A DNA stretch of 64,000 nucleotides from Paragyromitra xinjiangensis (lineage: Eukaryota; Ascomycota; Pezizomycetes; Pezizales; Discinaceae): positions 1,116,001-1,180,000 of the forward strand of contig JBCAMK010000014.1 in the NCBI GenBank assembly GCA_038503065.1, written 5' to 3'. The notes beneath the pieces are model-generated. The model ran no database searches, had not been told where the DNA came from, and worked only from the letters and a program-made list of their open reading frames with translations. The position numbers and the translations under genes were made by a program. Within the stretch, counting starts at the first letter, position 1; each line of letters begins with the position of its first letter. Shown here in pieces: positions 50,683 through 61,620 of this stretch.

Positions 50683-51223
50683 GGTTCCGGAAATTTTCGG
50701 AAATTTTCGTGTAACGGAAACTAAAAATAAATTGCCGAGACAAAAGTTGATTGGACGTTGAAGACCGGAGGCTGATTGGGTTCCACTGATGAAATGTTCC
50801 AGATGGTAGCAGGTGATGTGCTGTCAGTCAGAATTGCAATATTCCGAGATTTCTGGCGATTTTGGGCGATAAAATGAGTACTACTCGGGCGCCTGTGGGC
50901 CGATTTGGCTGAAACTAAAAATCCTGGGCCGTAGTATGTAGGCGGTGTGGATGTGCAAGTTTCAAGTCAATCGGACAAGAACTGGTTGACTGGCGACGAT
51001 TTTGAGGGGGGGCTCGGCGGGTTTTTTGGTGGGGTGAGCCCCAAAGAGGGGAAATGAAGGGGAAAATCACAACAACTTCTGCAATAGAAGAGATAGATTT
51101 CCCAGGAGGTGTAGAAGGGGGTAAAAGGGGGCGCTGATTCCGAATATGAAGTCGGTTTGATGATATCTCTGTTGGTTGTGGAGTTATTTTCGAAAATTCG
51201 TCCTGGTAGAATGGTTGTCGCGA
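50416..51223 (-). mobile_element. LINE-A copy Z, 5' part
   Basis: Minus-strand LINE-A 5' UTR and the first about 90 codons of ORF1 (ATG 50682). It is cut at 50415 by the family-2 LTR element. Its 5' end at about 51223 (GGTTGTCGC) is complete. Confidence 0.88.
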
Positions 51224-51264
51224 CGCTCCGATCTGAACGAACGCGAGGGCGATCGAACGGGCAC
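51224..51264 (-). repeat. Fragment resembling a LINE-B 5' UTR monomer
   Basis: CGATCTGAACGAACGCGAGGGCGATCGAACGGGCAC closely resembles 2607-2642 and 57967-58002 in the 5' UTRs of B1 and B2. It is probably the target in which copy Z inserted. Confidence 0.6.
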
Positions 51265-51270
51265 ACCCAA

Positions 51271-51450
51271 TTTAGAGGGTCGTTAGGAGGTGATTAGCCT
51301 GAACAGCGAGTTTCTTCGGCAATTATTAAAATGAAGATATTTGTGCAGTTCTTCTTCCAATCCTTTTCCTCCTGTTTCTCCCACTTTCGGTCAGTGTATA
51401 TTAAATAAGATTTCCGCCGATTTAGAGGGTCGTTAGGAGGTGATTAGCCT
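51271..51450. repeat. 30-bp direct repeat, 150 bp apart
   Basis: TTTAGAGGGTCGTTAGGAGG plus TGATTAGCCT occurs at 51271-51300 and identically at 51421-51450. The sequence between them is not otherwise repetitive. The length suggests either a decayed mobile element's ends or a local duplication. Confidence 0.85.
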
Positions 51451-53003
51451 CAACGGTGAGCTCACTCGGTGGCCTCTAGATTGGAGATATATATGTGCTA
51501 ATGTGTTATCCTTTGTCTTTGAAATATAAAAATATTCTTGAAGCTCGGGACTGACCACCGGAGTCAGATAGATTAAGCTGACCCATGAAAAACCATCTCT
51601 AAATATTGGTTGTAATTTGTAGGTCGCTGGCTCCATATATCCTTGTAGTGACAAAAAGGATTTGTGATTTGATTGGATGCTCAGATAAATTCTGGCTTTT
51701 GGCTAGGTACCTCCCTTTCCAGGTCGAGGCGCCGAATCGACTTTATTCTGTTTAAGAAGTAATTAAATAATATATTAGCCCCTTATAAAAAATTTAGGAA
51801 TATTTTGGAATACTAAATTGTTCCAGAGCAATAAAGGCTCATATTTGGAACATAGAAATATTTTAAAGTCATGGTTTCCCATGCTTTTTCATAAACAAAT
51901 TTATGACCGTACAAGCTTAATAAGCTTTTGGTCTTAAAGAAAGGCCTTTTATTTGACTTTCGTCAAATGAGAAACTGTCAATCAACACAAAGTGATGATA
52001 CGACCAAAATGATATCTTGCTCTTGCAAGCGGTTTATTAGTTGGAGACCGTTTGTAATTTACAGTTCTCAACCATTTCCCCTTTTGAAAAAGGTTTCACC
52101 GAGGACCAGAATGGTCTCATATCAGAAAAATGTGAGATCAAGTTTTTGCTTTATCAGCTTAACCTGCAACTCAGTCATTTGGGGAGCCCATCTCCGCTAA
52201 AATTGAGAGGTAGCTAATCTCCATAGAAAAGGCTTTGTGGGAATTAGAGGTGGATCAGACCTCCTGACATCACTTGCGAGCATTGTGTGGCAGTTCCAAA
52301 GGGTCCTACCACGTTCACTAGTGTGCCCCCTTGTTTGAGTCGCAACCTTTTTATTTCATGGAAGGATCTCAAATTATGGGTGGCCCTCACGAAAAATATG
52401 CCTAGAAAGTTATTTCTGCGGCAGGAAATAATTTGTGAGGCCTTTTTGTTTGAACTTTAAAGAGTTCAATTATCATCCAACTGTTTTGACACACAAAGGT
52501 GTCAAAAAGAAAATCATTGTGTCGGGGAAGAGTTTTCGGTAAAGACCGATATGGGGTGTGGCAACGGAAGTTGCCGTAAAGTATTTGTCACCGGTAGACG
52601 GATGACGGCTAAATAATTTGAAAAGTGGTGCCAGTAAAATTATTTGGCATTCCACCATTGTTCTGCTTCTGCCTAAACAGGAAGAGTGATCCGCCTGGAG
52701 CGGCAGACACGGCAGAAAGAGGTGAGAATAATTTAATCGCAACCGCAAGTGTTGCATTGATCGGCATCATACTGATTGCTGATCGAAGGACAAAGCGTCA
52801 TGGACATGTGACTTATAAACAGCAAAGCTGCCTGCGCAGCGAAAGGAATCATCATAGTCCTCCAAGAATCCTACTTCACTCAGAGCAAAGATCCTTTTCA
52901 AAGAACTTCAAAAATTTATCAAAAATTCCTTCAGTCTTGTCCAGCGAGAATGTTTCAAATTCTCATTTCTTTTATTCTTTTCCCGTTGCGTTTCTTGTCG
53001 CAA
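51451..53003. other. 1.55 kb without recognised genes
   Basis: AT-rich sequence with only short open frames on both strands. I see no domain, tRNA, rRNA or obvious repeat. It does not match other parts of the window. It may be old, decayed transposon DNA. Confidence 0.6.
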
Positions 53004-53425
53004 CTAACGTCTTTGACTGTGTAACCGCCCATGACCGGGATTCCGACCGGACCCGGCAACGAGCAAAATGACAATATCTCAACACTGAGTGGAGCAAATG
53101 ATATGAGACTTAGGAAGTAGCTTCTAGTAAGCTAGGTGAATATATTTTTTGATCTGAAAGGCTGATTGCGGATTTTGGGACTGCCTAGGCTCCACCAGTA
53201 TGCCTACCCATTAGTGCATGCCATGACCTCAAAAGGCAACTTATTTGCTACTGGCGGGTGATAGAATTCAAGACTAGTATATAAAGTATATTTTTGGTAA
53301 ATATTAGGCCTGGAGGCCTAGCGGTTGTTGACTGGTGAGGGTTTATGTAAAAATATCAATTTTCCATACAAAATCGGGGTTTTTGAGGGCCCTCATATAA
53401 AATCAACCAGCCACAGGGCGCCCAC
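53004..53425. repeat. Repeat R, copy 2
   Basis: Diverged copy of 28681-29130 in the same orientation, ending about 85 bp before the Gypsy LTR. It encodes NVFDCVTAHDRDSD like copy 1 and has the AATATTAGGCCTGGAGGCC block. Confidence 0.8.
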
Positions 53426-53511
53426 ATACATGATCAGATATTTCTTCATATAGTGAGATAAGAAAAAATTATGACTTATGCTACACCCAGAAGAGTAGTT
53501 ACTGTGCTATG

Positions 53512-54213
53512 TGTAACGGGTACGCCGTTACTGCCTCTAGTATGTGTAGTAGATAGGGCCGGACTGATGGGACTGTAGGAGCCTGTATGGGTGGGGTTGC
53601 TCCCACATGCAGAGAGCTACCGCGTCCCACTGATCTGGTTGATACAGAGGAACCGCATGTGCGTAAGCTGACGAGCTGACGGCACATAGACGGCTGCATC
53701 TACCACTCCGAGGAAGTGGTAGAGTTCTGAATCAACCTGTGCAGTATGCATCAGCGGAAGCTGATAGGCAACGCACTGGCAGCGCTATCTACAGGTAATA
53801 CACAGGCAGATTAGACTGAACTGCGCCGTGCATGTAGGACTGCAGTGTGCAGGACTATGCCGGTGGTTCATAGAGTCTAGAGTGGTCAGATTGCTAATGG
53901 AGGTGCGGCAGCTCTTGGAGCATAGCCCCCGGAAGTACGGAAGGTCTTCCGGAGTAGAACACCAGTCCATTTGGCAATGGGACTCCGGGTCAAACCCAGT
54001 CCCCCACTAGAGCACGGCAGAGCGAGGACTGCGGAACGCAGGTGTTAAATACATCGCGAATGCTCCACCCTGCTGCTCTATTCTTCAAGGATAATTGAGC
54101 CCTTAAGATTCTTGAGTAGTTTGCACGAAAAGAATCGGATTCTGAACTTGATCTATATCCATTTCGCAACGGCCGTATACCTAGCCTATCTACCTAGGCC
54201 TACCCCCGTTACA
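53512..54213 (+). repeat. Gypsy element 2, 5' LTR (haplotype 1)
   Basis: 702 bp, TGTAACGGGTACG...CCCCCGTTACA. Shares the haplotype-1 variants with 29270-29971. Confidence 0.95.
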
Positions 54214-54270
54214 GTAGAATCTTAGCTCTCTACTTCACCTTCAGAATCACTTCCTGTAGCCCACCGGTAC

Positions 54271-54498
54271 ATGAGTTGGCTTTCGATCCTCTTCAGTTGT
54301 TTGAAGAGGAAACCTTCGATTCCTGACCACGTCTATTGGCAGGAGACCTACCCTGAGTGGCTGGACGAGCAGTATCTGCAAGATCACTGTTCCAGCACCA
54401 GTACAATCGAACTACCACAGCGAGCACTCCTATACCCCAAGCTACAGCAATGGCATCACGTTCTGGACGATCCTCCAGCCGCAACACCCCTGCGTTAG
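54271..54498 (+). CDS. Gypsy leader uORF overlapping gag (element 2)
   Basis: 75 codons from ATG 54271, overlapping the gag ATG (54450) in another frame. It is the equivalent of 36179-36406 in element 1. Confidence 0.4.
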   Translation: MSWLSILFSCLKRKPSIPDHVYWQETYPEWLDEQYLQDHCSSTSTIELPQRALLYPKLQQWHHVLDDPPAATPLR

Positions 54499-55969
54499 GA
54501 GCCCCCGCTCCTCCCCTTCAGATTCAATGGGAAAAGAAGACGCTGGCGGTTGGAGATGGAGAAGATGCACAGCTAGTCAAAGCCCCAAAGACAACCCTCG
54601 AGAAATACATCCCAGGTGTCCAGACCAACTGGACAGATCGGTCCAAGGTCACCATTGCTGAGTTCTTTGAGCACTACCAAGAGCACATGAAGAGCTACAT
54701 CAACAGCACGGTTGCCCAGGCAGGACATGCCTTAAGGATGCTAGAGGAACGGCAGTCAGCTGAGCAAACCCTCATGAAGGATGCCATGAACTACCTGAAC
54801 GATCAGGCCCAACACCTACAGCAGCGAGTGCAACACCTGCTGCTGTCAAGAGACGAACTAAGCGGAACGGAACCTATGGACCTAGATCTACCGGAGCAGG
54901 CTGCTCCACCGGACTACCTAACCATTGTGCAGGAAGCTATCCGGAGTGGACAGCTACATATCAAGGCTCCGGAAGAAAGGGTAGGAAGGCCCAGGTCTAA
55001 CACTACGTTCCCTTTAGAGTCCTTTCCCCTACCACTCGCACCCCCACCTCCAGCACCACAACCACGACGAAGAGCACGATCCCAGGCTCCTATAGACGAG
55101 TCCTGGATGCCCCTCGGCCTTTCTGGCGGATCCAGAACACCCCTACCCCCTTCACGCGGATATGGTTCGAGTACCTGGGGACTCGGAGGATCTCAGCGCT
55201 CTGGTGGTGGTGGTTTGCCTCCTGTAACCCCTCAGGGTACATCAGGACGGGCACCACAGAGAACACCACCTGCTAATTCACCTCCGCCCCCCTTCGACCG
55301 GCCGGCAACACCAAGGGAGGAAAACAAAGGGGAAGGAGAAGCAGCGGGCAACGGAGGAGATAATGGTGGACAAGGAGGAGGTGGAGGAGGAGGCAGAAGG
55401 GTAGGAGGAGGTGGTGGTAGGGACCCGGATTCCAGTGATAGTGACTCTGAACCTGAGGGTGCAGATCCTAAAGCCTGGAAGAGGTACTACCATCGCAAGA
55501 TGAGGAAGCAGGAGAAGAGGATGATGGAGATGATGGCCACGATGATGGGAGCAGGCGGTGGCATGTCCAACGCTGCCAATAGGACCCGAGAACCCAAGGC
55601 ACCACAGCCTGCTAAGTTCAAGGGAGAAGCCCATGATGTCAATCGGTTCCTACGCCAGTGTGAGAACGTCTTCTCGATAGAAGCATCCTCCTTTCAACAG
55701 GATGTCATGAAGATTCGTTACACTGGTAATCTCCTGGAAGGCAATGCAGTGCTCAACTGGTATGAGGCCTATTACAACCTCATTGACCAAGGAGCAGCTG
55801 ATAGAGCCGCAGGGCGTCCAGTAGTCTTGGATGCTCACTGGTTCTCTTGGGCCACCTTCACGCTTTCGTTCCGGTCTTCGTTTGGGGATAGAGTCACCAG
55901 GGAAGAAGCAGTAGCTAAGTGGGATAAGCTCTCACAGACCGCCGGTATCGATGCCTTCTTGGACCAGAT

Positions 55970-55983
55970 TGTGCAGTTGATGT
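55970..55983. repeat. Target-site duplication of B2 (left)
   Basis: TGTGCAGTTGATGT at 55970-55983 and again at 58297-58310. Element 1 has this sequence once, in the corresponding gag position. Confidence 0.95.
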
Positions 55984-56309
55984 GTTATTTATTTATTTAT
56001 TTATTTATTGTTCATACTCGCATGCATCCGAAACGGATATGGCGTACAGCAGAAGAAAACCCAACAGGAACATAAAAGAAAACAAAACAAAACTAACTAA
56101 TCCTCCACCAGTTCCAACTCAGCCTCTTCTAGGCTCGTCATCAGTGAATGTGTTAATACCCCGATCTAGTGACTCCCTCTCACAGTGTCAAGACTACCCT
56201 GGGCATTCTTCCTTTACCATCGCTTGCTTTGTGCCTATAGCACTCCTTCCACCAGGTCCAAAGACCCCTGAAGGTTGGATACATCAATAAGGGTGGGGTG
56301 TAACTTAAG

Positions 56310-57845
56310 TTACCATGCGATCCTGACGTTCGCTGGCACTAAGTTTGGCTTGGGTGAGTTTGAGGCAACCAGAAAAGTTACCACGATGCGGTTCGTTACA
56401 GTTCTTGCAACGGATGATAGTGTGGAGGCAGGGAGCTCCCTTGATGGTGCAAGAGGAGGTTGCGCAGGAGTGGGAGGATGCTGTATGAGGCCCAGCACAG
56501 ATGTTGCAGAAGGGTGTCTTGCTGGTACAGCGTTGTTGTGGGTGGCCAAAGGCCAGGCAGGTAGTACATTGGGTGTCTGGCCCAAAGCGAAGGTATTTGG
56601 TGACTTTGTGACGAAGTCCAAACATGGAGAGCCCTCTCTCAAGGGCAGTGGTGGCAGGCTGCTTCCCCACAATGGTAAGAACCATGGAGGATGCCTGTTT
56701 CCCTCTCTCTGCTCAGGTCTAGTGAGCCAACGGGGGTTGCGGAGTAGGGTGGTGCCTGGGTTAAACTGCTCAACCTCAAATCTGATTTGCTGGAAGCCCT
56801 CTTCGCCAGAGGGGATGGAGGTGGGAATGTTGTGCACAACAACCTGGGTCAGGACTGCTTCCTTTTCCATGCTGTTGGCATTGGGGATGGTGTTGCGAAC
56901 CACTTCCTCAAGCTTCTGTCTTTGCTTAAGGAGGGAGTCAGAGGTGGTGGAGGTGACAGCAATGAGCTGCACATGGTGAGCTGGTGTGAATCGCACCTCT
57001 GCAATCAATGGCCTTTCCAGAGCAGCATTGACTGCATTGCGAATGAGGAGTGGGGTGATGTCATCAGGAATGGGTAGACCATTCCTGGTGATGATGAGGG
57101 TACGGTCGCGTTTTGGGGGTTTGCAGGTTGTTTGGTAGGCTTGGAGGCCTTGCTGGCGGGTCTGGGAGCCTTTTGGAGGCAACCTGAGCCCAGGAGGTGG
57201 TGGCTGGCGGGGAGCAGCTGCTGGAGGTAGAGGGAGGTTGGCAGAGGTCAGAATGGTTGTGAGAGTCCGGTTCTGTTCCAAGTCTGCTACCTTGGAGGTG
57301 GGGGTAGCCACCTTTTCCACTAGAGCTGGGGCGTTGTGGAAGGTAGGGGCTGGAGGGGTGTGTTGATAGCTTTTTCAAGCTGTTTGACGCGTTTGGTGAG
57401 TGCTTTGATGAGCCTGTTCTGCTCATCCATCACTGCGAAGAGGGAGGTTGTAGTTCTCCCCAGTACCAATGGCACCAAGGCGATCCAAATTGCTGTTAGA
57501 ATCATCCATCTGGATGACTGGAGGTAGGGTGGTGGAGAAGGTGAGGGGTCCCTCAGTGTCCGTCATGTCAGAGTCAGACTCTTCCAGGAGGACAGAGCCA
57601 CTCTCTGTGGGCTCTGTGGCGGGCAGGGAGGCATAGTGAGGTAGGGGGACTGCTGGGCGAAGTGGCAGGGCTTGAGTAGGTGTTTGCTCTGGGTCTCCAT
57701 GGAGCAGAGGCGAAAAACGGGTGTTTGGGGGTGTTGTAGGGGCGCCAAACGGCGTTTGGAGCGGGTTTTGAGGTGAGCTGGTCACAGAAGAGGGAGACCT
57801 GAAGCCTCTGCCTCTCCCTCTGCCTCTAGACGAAGAGGAAGACAT
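56310..57845 (-). pseudogene. B2 ORF1, frameshifted
   Basis: It starts at ATG 57845 (MSSSSSRGRGRGRG). The frame changes at least twice (open parts 57845-57423, 57320-56310 and 56685-56305). The conserved C-terminus includes CTTCLAFGHPQQRC, CNICAGPHTASSHSC and CKNCNEPHRGNFSGC. It is otherwise collinear with B1 ORF1, with several deletions in the linker. Confidence 0.85.
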
Positions 57846-58296
57846 AGAGAAGGATCCTGAACCGACAGGAGGAGGTGGAGTGTGTTGTGGGGGGGGTTGC
57901 TGGGCCCTGGAGGGGGTCCCTGGCGGAGGGGGGTGGGAAATCGATCAGAACTTCTGCAGTTCTGGTCGGATCCGAACGAACGAAAGGGCGATCGAACGGG
58001 CGCGCTGAGGCGGTTCCAAAAAGCCCGGGGTCGAGCTAATCGGACGAAAACTGGTGGAGTTATGGCAAAATGCAGATTGCCAAAGTTTGGTGAGGTTTTT
58101 GTTGTTGGGGGGGAAAAGAGGGGTAAAACAGCGAATTCGACAACAACTTTTGCAAATCGAGAGCGACCTCGACGTACAATAGCAGGATCGAACGAGGGCA
58201 GCGAGCTGATTCCGAATAATCAAAAATCTCGTTAATCGGAGTAGTATTGGTGGAGTTGTGACCAAAAAGTCACTTTGGCGTTGTTGTTGTCGGTTA
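57846..58296 (-). repeat. B2 5' UTR with two tandem monomers
   Basis: Units at about 57950-58110 and 58145-58290 share AACTT-TGCA, GATCGAACG-GGGC, AATCGGA and TGGTGGAGTT-TG with each other and with B1. Confidence 0.6.
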
Positions 58297-58640
58297 TGTG
58301 CAGTTGATGTGGAAGACAGGCTATAGCGGTGAGGTAGTGGATGATAAAATATCCCAAGGCCTCAACGCAGAACTAGCCCTTGATTGGGCTAAGGTAGCTG
58401 TCAAACCCGCCTCTCTCCATGAGAGGATTCAACTAGTCCGGCACATGGGTCATGTTCTTGAGAGATACAAGAAGACAAGGCCCCCGGAACGGAAGGAAGA
58501 GAAGAAGAGTGGTGGCGAGAGTAGTGGAAAGAAGAAGGGTGAGCAGAAGGGTCAGAGTACCGCTGCTACCTCTGATAGAAAGGCCGCTAGTGAGAATAAG
58601 ACTCCGCCAGCGAAGAAGGACAAAGCTGTGGAGCTAAAAG

Positions 58641-58702
58641 GTATGTCTGAGTACTGCCTTCCTTTTAAGACAAGTACCTGACTGACCCGTCCGCATTCAC
58701 AG
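58641..58702 (+). other. Predicted spliceosomal intron in Gypsy gag
   Basis: GTATGTCTGAG...CCTGACTGACCCG...TTCACAG, 62 bp. It has a strong donor, CTGAC branch-point words and a CAG acceptor. Retention ends Gag at TGA 58679-58681, before the zinc knuckle; splicing continues in frame. It is conserved in element 1 (34302-34363). Confidence 0.75.
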
Positions 58703-58992
58703 GAATACCAGAGAGTATCCTGGCAGAGAGGCGTAAGGCCGAAGTCTGTTTAAAGTGCGGAAAGAAGGGCCATTCATGGGGAAAGTGTTGGACTCAGGTT
58801 CCTGTGGTAGCTAGAGTAGCAGCCACGAGGAAGAGGAAGAGAGCAGAAGAGCTAGAAGCCTCTGCTGTTCCACCGGAGTCTAAGAAGGGAAAAGCAGCCG
58901 CAGTAGCGGCAGTCCATAGTCCTGTTCCTCTCAAGGCAGAGCCTGAGAGATTGTTTGTAGTAGATGAGGATAGCGATCCTGAGATCTACTAG

Positions 58993-59190
58993 ATAGCCGT
59001 TCATTAGTCTTAATATTATCTCGTTCTTACATCAGTTGTACTGAGGAGGCCTGATAGGCCGAAATCGCTGGATCGATATGCAACTTCTCCATAGCTAACA
59101 CCCAGCTTAAACCATTATCGATACCTGCACAGAAACCTGCTCAACGATCATTAACATCATTGGTTGCGCTAGTATCACAGTACAACAGTC
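58993..59190. other. Gap between gag and pol of the Gypsy element
   Basis: 198 bp without an ORF, present in both copies. Pol has its own ATG. Either pol is translated from a spliced or internally initiated mRNA, or another intron joins gag and pol. A CACAG acceptor-like word lies at about 59175-59179. Confidence 0.5.
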
Positions 59191-61614
59191 ATGTCCACAG
59201 GCTACACCCCATACAATGATGGCATGTGTAAGACCTTGTCCGAGAGACAAAAGGCAAAGCGTCAGCGAAGCCAAAGCCCTAGTGGAAACCCACCATCGAA
59301 GAGAAGACTAGAAGAACCGCCAGCACAGCCAGTACATGGTCAGAGGCCTATACTGAAGGCTGAGTTGAACTGGAAGGTGCGGAAGCATATCAACAGGTGC
59401 CATGGTAAGTTCCTGTTCGATACTGGCTGCACCGGACCTATCCTCAGCGAAGAGTTTGTGAGAAAAGAAGGGATACCAACAGAGAAGCGTGAGGTTCCCA
59501 TTCAGATGCTTGATGCCCAGGGTGACCTGATGATGGGAGCTGGCGAGTATTTTACTGCCCCCCTAGACATGGTCATGGGCAAGCATGAGGAACTGATCCG
59601 TTGGGAGGTTGGACCTCTAGAGGGAGGCATCTCCGGGTATCTGCCTATCTCATGGGCACAGAAGCACAACCCAGACATCAATTGGCATACCGGCCGCATC
59701 CATTGGCGTTCCGATTACTGCCACAAGAACTGCATCCCCACTGACGTCCACATAGAGGTGTGCGAAGACTGGGAGATGATGGCAGAAGACCGGACCAATG
59801 TGCATCAGATTGGAGCTGCAGTTTGGCATGATGATAGCGGAGGAGATGTGAGCCTGAGGCTACCAGCGGAGTACAGGGAATGGGCGGATGTCTTCAGCAA
59901 TGAGAAGAGCTCAAAGCTGCCGGAGCATGGTGCTTTCGATCACCACATCAACCTACAACCAGGGACAAAGCCACCATTCGGGCCCTTGTATCCTTGCTCT
60001 GAATCCGAGCTTAAGGCCCTCCGGGAGTTCCTGAATAAGGCCCTACCATCCGGAAAGATATCAAGGTCCAATTCCCCCGCCGCTGCGCCTATCCTGTTTG
60101 TTCCTAAGCCAAATGGTACTCTCCGCATCTGCGTTGACTACCGGGGTCTTAACAGAATCACAGTAAAGGACAAATACCCGCTACCGCTGATGTCTGAGTT
60201 GAGGGACAGGCTGAGAACCGCTAAGGTCTTTACCAAGATTGACCTGAAGGACGGTTTCAACCTGTTGAGGATAGCCAAAGGGGACGAGTGGAAGACGGCA
60301 TTCAGGACCCGGTATGGCTTGTATGAGTACAATGTCATGCCTTTCGGCCTCTGTAATGCCCCTTCGTCGTTCCAGGCTATGATCAATGAGGTGTTGCATG
60401 ACCTATTGGATCTGGGCGTGATAGTATACTTAGATGATATACTTATCTACACAGAGACAATTGGGGAGCATCAACGCCTCGTTCAGAAGGTGCTGCAGAG
60501 GCTTCGAGAGGCAAGTCTGCATGCACACATTGACAAGACCTTCTTCCACTTGAAGGAGGTTGAGTACTTGGGATACCAGATCTCCGAGTGTGGCATCTCT
60601 ATGTCTAAAGAGAAGGTCAACGCCGTGAAGGACTGGCCAGTCCCTAGGAACGTGAAGGATGTGCAAGCCTTCCTAGGCTTTGCCAACTTCTACCGCAGGT
60701 TCATCGCCGGGTTTAGCAAGGTGTGCAAACCACTGACTGACCTGCTGAGGAAAGAAGGGAAGTGGCACTGGACTGCCGCTTGTGACAGAGCTTTCGAGGA
60801 ACTCAAGCAGCTGTTCACCAGCGAGCCTATCTTGGTCCACTTCCACCCACAGAGACGCACAGTTGTAGAGACTGATGCTTCTGACTTTGCGAAGGGAGCT
60901 GTGATGTCCCAGTATGGCGAGGATGGCAAACTGCATCCTGTTGCTTTCTATAGCAAGAAGCACTCGCCAGCTGAGATCAACTATGACATCCATGACAAGG
61001 AGATGGGTGCCATAGTAGCTGCGTTCCGGGAATGGGAGCACCTTCTTAAGTCCGTTGAGGGAGAGGTTGTGGTCTTCACCGATCATAAGAACCTTGAGTA
61101 CTTCAACAGTACTAAGGTTTTGACCCGCCGGCAGGCCAGATGGGCTGAGGACCTGGCGGGGTTTGATTTCAAGGTCATCTACAGACCCGGTGAGCGGAAT
61201 GGCAAGCCTGATGTCCTATCTAGACGTTGGGATCACCGTCTGGGAGAGGGAGGTGAACCTGCAGCCCCACAGCCGCAGTTGTTTTTCCGTCCTGGACAGC
61301 TTGTCATGAACTCAGCCAGACTCAGTGCTGTGAGAGTTCACCAGCTGCAATCGCCGTTCCTGCAGAAGCTGAAAGATGCGTCGTTGGGAGATGAGCAGTG
61401 GCAAGGGATCCGTAAGGCTTTGGAGGAGAAGAAGACTGGACTCGACCAGGCGTTATCCCTTTCCGAGGGACTGGTGTTCTTCAAGAACCGCTGGTATGTC
61501 CCGGAAGGCAGAGACCTCCGGCAAGAGATCTTCTCTGAGAACCATGATAGCAGGATCGCCGGGCACTTTGGGCAGTACAAGACCGCTGAAAGGATCAAAG
61601 CGAACTTCTACTGA
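59191..61614 (+). CDS. Gypsy element 2 pol: protease, RT, RNase H and start of integrase
   Basis: 807 codons from ATG 59191. The protease motif LFDTGCTGPILS has the catalytic D at residue 77. RT spans about 270-520 with LRICVDYRGLN, MPFGLCNAPSSFQ and YLDDILIY (about 412). RNase H starts near 560 (ETDASDFAKGAV) and includes the YDIHDKEMGAIV and TDHKNLEYF segments. The frame ends at a TGA directly after FY, where the family normally has tryptophan followed by PNM, inside the integrase zinc-binding domain (H-x-H half before it, CxxC half after it). No other defect is visible. Unlike element 1, it lacks the 1-nt deletion near LLRKEG. Confidence 0.92.
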   Translation: MSTGYTPYNDGMCKTLSERQKAKRQRSQSPSGNPPSKRRLEEPPAQPVHGQRPILKAELNWKVRKHINRCHGKFLFDTGCTGPILSEEFVRKEGIPTEKREVPIQMLDAQGDLMMGAGEYFTAPLDMVMGKHEELIRWEVGPLEGGISGYLPISWAQKHNPDINWHTGRIHWRSDYCHKNCIPTDVHIEVCEDWEMMAEDRTNVHQIGAAVWHDDSGGDVSLRLPAEYREWADVFSNEKSSKLPEHGAFDHHINLQPGTKPPFGPLYPCSESELKALREFLNKALPSGKISRSNSPAAAPILFVPKPNGTLRICVDYRGLNRITVKDKYPLPLMSELRDRLRTAKVFTKIDLKDGFNLLRIAKGDEWKTAFRTRYGLYEYNVMPFGLCNAPSSFQAMINEVLHDLLDLGVIVYLDDILIYTETIGEHQRLVQKVLQRLREASLHAHIDKTFFHLKEVEYLGYQISECGISMSKEKVNAVKDWPVPRNVKDVQAFLGFANFYRRFIAGFSKVCKPLTDLLRKEGKWHWTAACDRAFEELKQLFTSEPILVHFHPQRRTVVETDASDFAKGAVMSQYGEDGKLHPVAFYSKKHSPAEINYDIHDKEMGAIVAAFREWEHLLKSVEGEVVVFTDHKNLEYFNSTKVLTRRQARWAEDLAGFDFKVIYRPGERNGKPDVLSRRWDHRLGEGGEPAAPQPQLFFRPGQLVMNSARLSAVRVHQLQSPFLQKLKDASLGDEQWQGIRKALEEKKTGLDQALSLSEGLVFFKNRWYVPEGRDLRQEIFSENHDSRIAGHFGQYKTAERIKANFY

Positions 61615-61620
61615 CCCAAC

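Larger units (their letters stand above)
55984..58296 (-). mobile_element. B2: ORF1-only LINE-like element
   Basis: A 2.31-kb minus-strand insertion in Gypsy gag, with a 14-bp duplication and an (ATAA)n tail (55984-56012). It has the same 5' end and the same 5' UTR monomers as B1, plus one degenerate ORF1. There is no ORF2. It is younger than Gypsy element 2, yet its ORF is already broken, so it was probably copied from a defective source or mutated since. Confidence 0.9.
54450..58992 (+). pseudogene. Gypsy element 2 gag, interrupted by B2
   Basis: ATG 54450. The capsid-like region runs to 55983 and is broken there by B2 (55984-58296). The coding sequence resumes at 58311 (WKTGYSGEVVDDKISQGLNAEL). 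The intron at 58641-58702 separates AVELKG from IPESILAERRKAE and the zinc knuckle CLKCGKKGHSWGKCW. The final exon ends at TAG 58990-58992. Read through B2, the frame ends at 56075. Apart from B2 no defect is seen. Confidence 0.9.

Noticed and set aside
52625..53071. A 148-codon frame at 52.6 kb
   Set aside because: It has no recognised domain; only its last 20 codons match repeat R. I see no evidence that it is a gene.
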